Position numbers and translations under genes: made by a program. The notes under the pieces are model-generated. The model was not told the origin of the DNA. It did no database searches and worked only from the letters and a program-made list of their open reading frames with translations. 25,934 bases of DNA from Barthelona sp. PAP020 (lineage: Eukaryota; Metamonada: BaSk clade), in the NCBI GenBank assembly GCA_040182905.1, contig JARQWU010000141.1, positions 1-25,934 on the forward strand, in the 5' to 3' direction. Numbering within the stretch: position 1 is the stretch's first letter; every line of letters begins with the position of its first letter. This document shows positions 16,761-23,599 of the stretch, piece by piece.

Positions 16761-17525
16761 AGTGTTCGTGTCAAAGCGGACGGATTTTACGCAAAAGAGA
16801 ATATAAATGTGTTTAAGGTTTCTCTTGCAATTTCTGATATTAATGGGTATCAAAATTGAAAAGCTCAAGTAATAATAAACGTAATCGTAAGAATTCAAAG
16901 ATTAAGGATATAAGCAAATAAATTAGGTCAACAAAGAATATCAAAATCCTACAAAGAGAACATAAGTGGAAACATTTAAAGTGAATCAAGGGGCTAAACA
17001 AAAGTGTTACACTTTTCTTTAAATACCCGCCCCATCTAAACCGGAAGCATTTTTTTTCTTTTTAAGAGTGTTCTGAACCATCCACGCAAAACGACTCAGT
17101 TGCAAGTACCCCCAAACTTTAATCGAGACAATAAAGGTCTTTATAAGCATTTATTATTATTGTGTTCGTAGCAAAGCGGACGGATAAAGACAAAATAAAC
17201 ATTGTTCTAGGTTCTATTCTTGCACTTCTGATTGTCAAATATGATCCAATACATATACAATAATATATAATTAGAATAAGAACGTTAAACAAGCTGTAAG
17301 TAAAGTAAAAATTAGTTTCCAATCAGAATTATCTTAATTTGGAACACAATGAAAGAACTTGAATTTATCTGATTGATAAATGTTAAGTTTCGCCCCGGGA
17401 AAGAACCTTCCTTTTTTTTTTATAGGAGAGTTCTGAACCAATCCACACACAACAGACCAGTGACAAGTAACCCAAACTCTAACCTTGAACAGTGAAAGCT
17501 TTTATCAAATGTTCATTATTTTGTC
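16761..17525. repeat. Two diverged tandem repeats of about 0.4 kb
   Basis: Unit 1 (about 16761-17160) and unit 2 (about 17161-17525) start and end alike. The starts share GTGTTCG followed by CAAAGCGGACGGAT, then a GGTTTCTCTTGCA / GGTTCTATTCTTGCA element and TTCTGAT. The ends share GAG.GTTCTGAACC, ATCCAC, CAAGTA and CCCAAACT, then a CATTTATTATT / TTCATTATTT stretch that leads into the next unit start. The middles are more diverged, and a GC-rich patch (CCCGCCCC / CGCCCCGGG) lies at similar offsets. A third start may begin at 17521 but fades quickly. There is no long open frame. Function is unknown: it may be an old satellite-like duplication or a pair of RNA genes. Confidence 0.65.
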
Positions 17526-17634
17526 GAGTGAAGTCGTGTGAAGCCTTTAATTTTGCCCTTTCGTCTAATGTGAATTCTCTTTTGAAATTGTAAAATTTTG
17601 AAAACTCGATCCTTGCATCAAAGAAATTTTGAGC

Positions 17635-17639
17635 AAAAA
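17635..17639 (-). terminator. RNA polymerase III terminator of tRNA-Met
   Basis: On the minus strand a run of five T residues begins one base after the tRNA 3' end (17641). This is the usual pol III stop. Confidence 0.8.
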
Positions 17640-17640
17640 T

Positions 17641-17711
17641 GCCTCGCCCGAGAATCGAACTCGGCTTTCCACATTATGAGTGTAGCGTCCTAACCGCTAG
17701 ACTAGCAAGGC
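17641..17711 (-). tRNA. tRNA-Met (CAU), elongator type
   Basis: A 71-nt intron-less cloverleaf without encoded CCA. The acceptor pairs GCCTTGC with GCGAGGC (one T-G pair). The D stem is GTCT/GGAC with an 8-nt loop containing GG. The anticodon stem CTACA/TGTGG encloses the loop CTCATAA, so the anticodon CAU is at 17678-17676. The variable loop is 4 nt, and the T arm is CCGAG-TTCGATT-CTCGG. The 5' GCC acceptor and the TCATAA loop resemble eukaryotic elongator tRNA-Met rather than the initiator. The internal A box (around TAGTCTAGCGGTTAGG) and B box (GTTCGATTC) are present. A DIRS retrotransposon ends 166 bp upstream of its 5' end. Confidence 0.95.
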
Positions 17712-17877
17712 TTCGATATAAACAGTAAATAAATTATGAATGAATGAGGAGTTATCGAATAAACTAGCAAAAGAATTAATTTGCAAATTTAAAAATATTG
17801 TTATTACAAAGAAATAAATGGAGTTAAAAGCATTAAGTATATACTGAACTAAAGAAAAGAAAAAAGAAAATGAAGTT

Positions 17878-17924
17878 TTATTTCCAAGCCAAGAAGCACT
17901 GTGCGTATGAGTGAATAAAAAAGA
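17878..17924 (+). repeat. Left inverted terminal repeat of the DIRS element
   Basis: These 47 bp begin TTATTTCCAAGCC and end GAATAAAAAAGA. They match the reverse complement of 21741-21787 at every position. Immediately outside (17870-17877) the sequence differs from the other flank, so the repeat edge is sharp. Confidence 0.95.
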
Positions 17925-17929
17925 ATAGT

Positions 17930-17979
17930 GTTTATTTGGTTAAAGGCTTTCGAGGCCCATTGTTCCTAACCAAATAAAC
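17930..17979. repeat. Hairpin next to the left terminal repeat
   Basis: GTTTATTTGGTTA (17930-17942) and its exact reverse complement (17967-17979) enclose a 24-nt loop, just after the terminal repeat and before the pol stop codon. In the element's transcript this is a strong 3' stem-loop. It may be part of an internal complementary region, or a 3'-end or template signal. Confidence 0.8.
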
Positions 17980-18005
17980 TTCACTCAGCACAGGTTCCTA
18001 TTCTT

Positions 18006-20861
18006 TCAAAAGTTCCCATAGCTTAGAATAGCATCATGGGATGAGTGTCCCAATTCTTCACGAATAACGGACAATGCTTTGTCCCTGGACATACCCTCTG
18101 TTATCAGTTCACGGAATCGCTTCTGTGCAAATGAACGACGAAAGTCGTGGGGTTTAATTCCCAGCCCTCTCAGCTTTGTTCGAACCCTTCTAATTAACTT
18201 AGTGAATTCCTTTTCGGTAGGTATATGATTAAAGCATAGGTATGGAGCACAGTCGTGCCTTGTCATAATCATTTGTTGGATGAGTTCCCCTTGTGGGGAT
18301 GATATGCCCAGGAGAGGGATCTTTTTGCAAACCCTTCTTGATTTTAAGCCCTTTGCGTCATCATCTGTTGCGCAAATGATGGAGAGCGATAGATCGGTGT
18401 TGATCTCTATTTTGTCTTTGCCAAACATGGGATTGCGAGTTCTTACTGCCTCGCCAATTCTTGCCCCTGTGAGTAGCATTACAGCAATTACTGTCATAGC
18501 TTGGTCGTCCCAAGTTCTTCTCTTTGAGCCCCAATTTAAGATGAATTGAGCATTAAGCTCACCAAAGGCTCCTTCTTTGATTATTTTAGGCGCTGCTCTG
18601 CTCGACGCCAGGCTTCCAATTGTTCTTCTCGTTGCTGTTAGTAGTGGATCTCCTATGATTCTTCTAAACGCGTCTGGCGCTTCTGTTTTGGCTGTTGCTA
18701 AGATCCCTGATAAATAATTCCTCATGGTCTGAGGTTGTATGTCTTCCTCCCGCAGATGCTGCAGGAACTGGAGAATGTGATCAATATTGATCTCTTTGAA
18801 TTTAAAGGCGTGCTTACGTTCCTTCATGAAGGTAATGAACCTTCGAGTTACTGAGGTATAATTGTCTCTCGTGGTCTTCTTTGTCGAAGCCATCAGGAAC
18901 TCCTTTGCCTCCTTGGAAAGGCCGGATATTTGTCCAGTGTTTGTCCTCTTTGTCTGTAGCCAAAAGGACAATGGGCTGTTTTCGATTCCGACCTTATGTC
19001 GAATTGTTGCTTCGGGTCGGTTTGACCTGAACGATTCCTTTAGCCAATCTTCTACGATATGTATTTGGCTTCCTTCTAAGTAAAGATTTCCCTCGTCGTC
19101 CGTAATTGTCGGGAGAGGGACAATGAAGTTACCTTTTCTCTTCCTAAAAGAGCCGTGTCCAATGGATAGCCTAGCTTGCTCTTGCATCTCTGGTGGTAAC
19201 TTTTCTACATTTGTGATTCTTGGGGCAGGATGAATCCTCCTCATGAGGTTTCTGCTCCCTTCCTTCTGTTGGTTATTTCGACCATCAATGACTGCCTGCC
19301 TTCTTGCTGGGCCTCCTGTCTTTGGTCTTCTCGTTGCTCCTCCTGGTATCACTTCCGGCCACATTCCGGGGTTGGCCAGGGGGTCATAAAATGATTTTGG
19401 TGTCTGTGGAGGAATTGTAATCATTGCGGGTAACTTTTGCTTGCCGCTATTTTCTCCATCATAATTCTTTTCTCTTGATAAGGCGTCTGCTATTATGTTT
19501 TCCCTTGTGCTGATGTAACGCACTTCTAAAAAGACACCTTCTTCACGGGCGAACTTTCTTATTTCTTGCCCTTCTTCGCTTAATGCCTGGCTCTTTGCCC
19601 GGCCTTCTAATGCTGCGATTGCGTTTTTGTTGTCGCAGTAAATTAAAATATTCGAACCCATGGGTAAATTTGGGGTTACGGCCTTGACTGCTGATCCCAC
19701 GGTTCTTAATTCTTTTAGGGCGATTGTTTTGCCCTCTTGTTCTCCGAATTTTAACGTTTGACCGGAGTCAAACACAATACATCCTGCTCCATCCATTGAC
19801 GCGTCTGTTGCGATGACGATGGATCTCGGTTCTACCGACAGTGGGATTGGTTTTATTCTTGCCAACTCAGTCGGGATATTTCTAACGATCTGCTCTGTCT
19901 CTGTCGTCAAGCGGATTCTCTTGGATTTTTCCTTGCTCTTATTTCCTGCCAGTAATCTGGCTACTCTTGTTTTAGTAATGTATAAGTCCTTATGAAAAGT
20001 GAAGGCGAATTCTAAATATCCGCTTAACTTTTGAATGTCTCCTATGGTTGTAGGATTTTTGAAATCCTGACAAAACTGTGCTAACTTGGCTCTCTTTGTT
20101 TGCTGTAGGATTACCAATGCCTCGTTTTCACCAAAGAGGAATGTCCATCCTCTGAAGTCAATTATCTTAGTAGGAGAGAGCCTTGATTTCTCAATATTTA
20201 TTTTCAAGTTTGCATTCTTAAACAGGGCGATAGTGCTTTCCACTGCCCTTCTTACTTCTTGTTGTGATTTGCCGACGATTAAAATATCGTCCAAATAGTA
20301 CGTTATCTTGATTTGCTGTCTCCTTAAGTGTCTTACCAATACACTCATCATTGAGGAGAAATAACTTGGTGCCACGGCTAGTCCGAATGGCAATTTCTTA
20401 GCTTCAAAAGGTTCCTCATCGAACCTGACACCCATCAATCTATAGTATTGTGGGTCCATTTGCATGTGATGATAGCCATCACTTAAATCTAAAGACGCTG
20501 CATAACGTGCGCCTTTGAAGAAAAAGGGGTCAATTGGTTCATACTTAAATGGGTATATGGGAGCCAATTGGTTTGATTCTCTAAAATCTGTGATGGTTCT
20601 TAATGACCCATCCGCTTTTGGGACGAAGAACACATCTGCCTCAACGCTTGGCTCTTCGTTATGATTCCATTTCTTTACTGCGCCCGAGTGGACTAGCTTC
20701 TCGAAAGCAAGTCTCTTGTCCTCGGTTAACTCATTGTGAGTGTGATTACGTCTAATACGTAATCCTTTCTTTGATTGTTCTACTGGCACTCCCCTTACAA
20801 TAGCACTGAGGAGTTCTCTTTTTGCCCCTAGTTCTTCAAAGAGTAGGGGGTTGAGCCCCAT
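18006..20861 (-). CDS. DIRS polyprotein: reverse transcriptase, RNase H, tyrosine recombinase
   Basis: A 951-aa protein. The reverse transcriptase spans about 50-245, with Asp125 in SLDLSDGY and the YLDD box at 189-192. RNase H spans about 345-465, with Asp353 (ATDAS), Glu384 (KELRT), Asp410 (YCDNKN) and Asp459 (ADALSRE). A Pro/Arg-rich linker follows. The tyrosine recombinase spans about 685-951: a helical core-binding part, then Arg801 (TGARIGEA), His905-x-x-Arg908 (HDFRR), His939 (LGHSS) and the nucleophile Tyr948 three residues from the C-terminus (SYGNF). All key residues are present, so activity is plausible. The enzyme set copies the element RNA and inserts a circular DNA copy. The first ATG is 20861, but the same frame is open upstream to 20978, overlapping the Gag-like ORF in the +1 frame, so it may be made as a fusion. 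No methyltransferase domain is seen. Confidence 0.93.
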   Translation of the reverse strand: MGLNPLLFEELGAKRELLSAIVRGVPVEQSKKGLRIRRNHTHNELTEDKRLAFEKLVHSGAVKKWNHNEEPSVEADVFFVPKADGSLRTITDFRESNQLAPIYPFKYEPIDPFFFKGARYAASLDLSDGYHHMQMDPQYYRLMGVRFDEEPFEAKKLPFGLAVAPSYFSSMMSVLVRHLRRQQIKITYYLDDILIVGKSQQEVRRAVESTIALFKNANLKINIEKSRLSPTKIIDFRGWTFLFGENEALVILQQTKRAKLAQFCQDFKNPTTIGDIQKLSGYLEFAFTFHKDLYITKTRVARLLAGNKSKEKSKRIRLTTETEQIVRNIPTELARIKPIPLSVEPRSIVIATDASMDGAGCIVFDSGQTLKFGEQEGKTIALKELRTVGSAVKAVTPNLPMGSNILIYCDNKNAIAALEGRAKSQALSEEGQEIRKFAREEGVFLEVRYISTRENIIADALSREKNYDGENSGKQKLPAMITIPPQTPKSFYDPLANPGMWPEVIPGGATRRPKTGGPARRQAVIDGRNNQQKEGSRNLMRRIHPAPRITNVEKLPPEMQEQARLSIGHGSFRKRKGNFIVPLPTITDDEGNLYLEGSQIHIVEDWLKESFRSNRPEATIRHKVGIENSPLSFWLQTKRTNTGQISGLSKEAKEFLMASTKKTTRDNYTSVTRRFITFMKERKHAFKFKEINIDHILQFLQHLREEDIQPQTMRNYLSGILATAKTEAPDAFRRIIGDPLLTATRRTIGSLASSRAAPKIIKEGAFGELNAQFILNWGSKRRTWDDQAMTVIAVMLLTGARIGEAVRTRNPMFGKDKIEINTDLSLSIICATDDDAKGLKSRRVCKKIPLLGISSPQGELIQQMIMTRHDCAPYLCFNHIPTEKEFTKLIRRVRTKLRGLGIKPHDFRRSFAQKRFRELITEGMSRDKALSVIREELGHSSHDAILSYGNF

Positions 20862-20889
20862 TCGGCTCTCATCTTTCTGTATAATAACA

Positions 20890-21570
20890 TTACTTCTTCT
20901 CCTTTCCGCTCTCGCCGTGCCGCGGAGCTGACTGCTCCCTATTTTTATTCTTTTCTTTCGAATTTGAGGGTGTTTTCTTTATAGCAGGGAGTTTCCTAAA
21001 TAGAGTCGCTTCTACCCCAACAGCGTCTGCAAAAACGCTTTGAAACTCATATACATATCCAAATAACTTGGTTTGTCTTCCCTGTCCTAGTTGTAGGTGA
21101 ATTGACATCATGAACTCCTGGAATTCATCTTCAGAAAGATTCTGACCACACCAAAACACAAGTTCTATCAGATCTTGTAAATGGCGCATGGCCGCATTGG
21201 CATAACTCAAGCGTAGTCTGGGGTAAAATGTTTCCCCCTTCTTTTCGTCTAACTCTAAGCTTTGTTCCATAATTTTTCCTCTAATCTTGGAGGTCACACT
21301 CATGTTTCCTCCTCTATTCTTATCCATCAGAAGCTGCATCAACATATTTTGATTTCTTCTGAGTTCTTCCAAGGTTTCGAATGGAACCTGAACAAAATGT
21401 TTTCGCCCTTGGGCATCTCCCTTTGCATTACTAGCCAATTCTTCCTCCTCGACTTCTTCTTCCTCGTCATCCTTATTATCCTCAATGGATCCTTGATCGA
21501 CGGTCTGCAAATCTTGCACAAAGTCCGCATATTCGGCCATGTTATCCTTGTTACGTTTCGCTGTAGACAT
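20890..21570 (-). CDS. Gag-like protein of the DIRS element
   Basis: A 226-aa ORF just inside the right terminal repeat, upstream of the polymerase ORF, which is the Gag position. It has an acidic stretch around 33-46 (Asp/Glu run), a probably helical middle with LEELRRNQNMLMQLLMDKN (a possible coiled coil), an aromatic-rich core (YANAAMRHLQDLIELVFWCG) and a very basic Lys/Arg-rich tail suited to nucleic-acid binding. No zinc knuckle (CCHC) is visible. It probably packages the element RNA. The TAA stop is 28 nt before the polymerase ATG, and the polymerase frame overlaps the last 89 nt of this gene. Confidence 0.8.
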   Translation of the reverse strand: MSTAKRNKDNMAEYADFVQDLQTVDQGSIEDNKDDEEEEVEEEELASNAKGDAQGRKHFVQVPFETLEELRRNQNMLMQLLMDKNRGGNMSVTSKIRGKIMEQSLELDEKKGETFYPRLRLSYANAAMRHLQDLIELVFWCGQNLSEDEFQEFMMSIHLQLGQGRQTKLFGYVYEFQSVFADAVGVEATLFRKLPAIKKTPSNSKEKNKNREQSAPRHGESGKEKK

Positions 21571-21740
21571 CTTAATATTCTAAATCTTTAAAATTTTGCT
21601 TTTACAAAAATACAAAAAAAGTGGGAAAGGATAATTTTTCCAAAATTTTCATACTTGTTGAGAAAAATTCATTTGCAGCATCACATTTTCTGAGTTTACT
21701 TTCTTTGTAAATAAATATTGTTGTTTCACAACTTGATCAA

Positions 21741-21787
21741 TCTTTTTTATTCACTCATACGCACAGTGCTTCTTGGCTTGGAAATAA
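21741..21787 (-). repeat. Right inverted terminal repeat of the DIRS element
   Basis: This is the exact reverse complement of 17878-17924 (47 of 47 bp). It lies 170 bp upstream of the Gag-like ATG and so probably contains or borders the element promoter and the 5' end of its transcript. Confidence 0.95.
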
Positions 21788-21981
21788 TTGCTTTTCTTCG
21801 TGTTGAAATAAAAATTATTGATAATTGTTTATTGAAAATTGAAATAGTTACAATGTTGAAAAAAAAAACACAGTAACACGTTTAGAAACGAAAAGAAAAA
21901 GAAAGAAAGAGGGGTACAACAGTGCCAACATGTTGTTCTTTTTTTTTTTTTAACTTTTTTTATTTTTTTTTAATTTTTTTT

Positions 21982-23202
21982 TTATTCTGTTAAACAAGCT
22001 AAATTATCTTCAAAACATTGAATTTGATCTTGATTAAACAGTTTGCCATCGATTGAAAGTAACTTTTCCAGGATTGCATTTTTTGTTTGGTTTGTTGCAA
22101 CCCATCGATCAACAAAAACATTAAAAGTGTTGTTGTTATTTAAATAGTACTTAAAAACTGATAAATCATTGTAACAATCAAAAATTTTAAGACAACAAGT
22201 TTGGAAATTAGAATTTATCCTCTCTTCAGCTTCATGAGGTAAAGGAGAAGACACGATAACTTTAGGGCTCTCAAGACTTTGTGAAGCAGCAACAATTAAA
22301 CATTCTGCTGGCCTTGTATAAATTTTTTGAATTGGATTTGTTGGAATATTCAACGAAGAGGTCAAAATCATACCATCCAATGAAACAGAAACAATTTTTT
22401 CTTTATTTTCAAATAAAGTGAATGATGTAACTTGTTCTTCATGTTTAACGAATAATATCGGTAATTTAGATGTAAATTCCCAAATGTAAATTTCACCAGA
22501 TTCCAGAGAAAATATTATTTTGTCTTTCTTTAAAAAGTTACATTGCGTTACTGGATATTCTTCTTGTAAATACTCATACAATGGCAATAATTTCACAGAA
22601 TTCAATAAGTTTATTGAAAACACCTTCAAATTACCATCATAACCACCAGTGACTAAAAATTTTCCAAAAAGATCAAGAGACACAATCATTCCATCATGTA
22701 TCTTGATTAGAAACTCAGTGTTGTCATTACACATGTCAATACAAACTATATTCCCATTACTATCACTGAACATTATCTTATCATTATCTAAAAAATCAAC
22801 ACATGTTATTGAACTGAAATGTTTGTAAGAATAGAGAAGACTAAAGTCTTTCAATGAATATACATACAAATTACCATCTAAACAAGAAATAATAATTGTT
22901 GTTGTATCATTTGAAAAACTTATATCACTTACCCAAGAACTTAAAGCTTCAAAACAATGTAGAGGTTTCAAATTTCCTTCAAAATTTCCATCAAAGAGCC
23001 AACAACAACAATCTTCAGATCCAAAACAAAAATATTCATCATGTTTTGAAAATTTCATGACTGTTATGTTTTTTGAACCGAATTTTTCTTTGTTGTAAAG
23101 TGAAGAATTGATTAATTTTTCATTTAAAATTTCATTATTATTATTTAAAACATCAAATAACTCATCAATCTCATTGTATAATAAATATTTGAAAGCAAAC
23201 AT
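21982..23202 (-). CDS. WD40-like beta-propeller protein
   Basis: A 406-aa protein with seven or so WD-like blades, for example WVSDISFSNDTTTIIISCLD followed by GNLYVYSLKDFSLLYSY, GKFLVTGGYDGNLKVFSI, and EQVTSFTLFENKEKIVSVSL. The N-terminus is helical (YNEIDELFDVLNNNNEILNE) and the C-terminus is a helical tail (YNDLSVFKYYLNNNNTFNVF). That overall plan, helical N-terminus, propeller, helical tail, is like the WD40 gene at 2788-4012, so the two may be distant family members; sequence identity looks low. The upstream open frame starts at GTG 23241, so the ATG at 23202 (MFAFKYLLYNE) is used. A TATATATA word lies right before it. The interaction partner is unknown. It is immediately next to the DIRS element, with 194 bp of T-rich spacer. 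Confidence 0.75.
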   Translation of the reverse strand: MFAFKYLLYNEIDELFDVLNNNNEILNEKLINSSLYNKEKFGSKNITVMKFSKHDEYFCFGSEDCCCWLFDGNFEGNLKPLHCFEALSSWVSDISFSNDTTTIIISCLDGNLYVYSLKDFSLLYSYKHFSSITCVDFLDNDKIMFSDSNGNIVCIDMCNDNTEFLIKIHDGMIVSLDLFGKFLVTGGYDGNLKVFSINLLNSVKLLPLYEYLQEEYPVTQCNFLKKDKIIFSLESGEIYIWEFTSKLPILFVKHEEQVTSFTLFENKEKIVSVSLDGMILTSSLNIPTNPIQKIYTRPAECLIVAASQSLESPKVIVSSPLPHEAEERINSNFQTCCLKIFDCYNDLSVFKYYLNNNNTFNVFVDRWVATNQTKNAILEKLLSIDGKLFNQDQIQCFEDNLACLTE

Positions 23203-23599
23203 TATATATAAAGACAAAGGAAAAAGAAAAAATTCTGTCACCGTTGCAAATCAAAAGATATGTTTTTATTCTTACTAAACATTGAAACACACCTTTACAC
23301 TAAATTTGCTTTACATTTCTTTTTTGTTATATTTTTCTTTAATTTGTTTTTCCATTGAATTTTTCTTCGATTTTCATAAATTGCCATTACTTTAACTTTA
23401 TTTTTCTTTTAATTTTTACAAAAAACAGATTATTTTGAAAAAACAATTCTTTTCCCCTCAAAAATCCAACAAAAACAAAAAAAAAAGAGAAATTTCACAA
23501 TTTTTATACAATCATTTAAACATAAAATATAAACATGTATTGTGTTAAATTTGATAAAATCTGAATTAAAGAAAAAAAATACTGAAGCGTTTGCAAATT
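23203..23599. other. Intergenic spacer between two propeller genes
   Basis: These 397 bp are AT-rich with frequent T and A runs, lying between the start of the WD40 gene (-) and the stop of the 679-aa gene (-). No open frame, RNA gene or repeat was recognised. Confidence 0.5.

Larger units (their letters stand above)
17878..21787 (-). mobile_element. DIRS-type tyrosine-recombinase retrotransposon, apparently intact
   Basis: A 3910-bp element bounded by identical 47-bp inverted terminal repeats. On the minus strand it carries a Gag-like ORF, then one long ORF with reverse transcriptase, RNase H and a tyrosine recombinase. That domain order and the inverted ends define the DIRS group, whose members replicate through an extrachromosomal circle and insert with the recombinase, without making target-site duplications. 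No duplication is visible here. The methyltransferase-like domain seen in many DIRS elements is absent. Perfect end repeats and open ORFs suggest a recent insertion. Its base composition is clearly richer in G+C than the surrounding genes. It lies between a tRNA-Met (5' side of the tRNA) and a WD40 gene. Confidence 0.93.

Noticed and set aside
17063-17075. GGTTCAGAAC (minus strand) as a pol III B box in the tandem repeats
   Set aside because: It departs from the B-box consensus at a key base, there is no matching A box, and no cloverleaf can be drawn.
17878-21787. Reading the element as a cut-and-paste DNA transposon because of its inverted ends, or as a Crypton because of the tyrosine recombinase
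   Set aside because: No DDE transposase is present, and RT plus RNase H are fused to the recombinase, which is diagnostic of DIRS-type retrotransposons.
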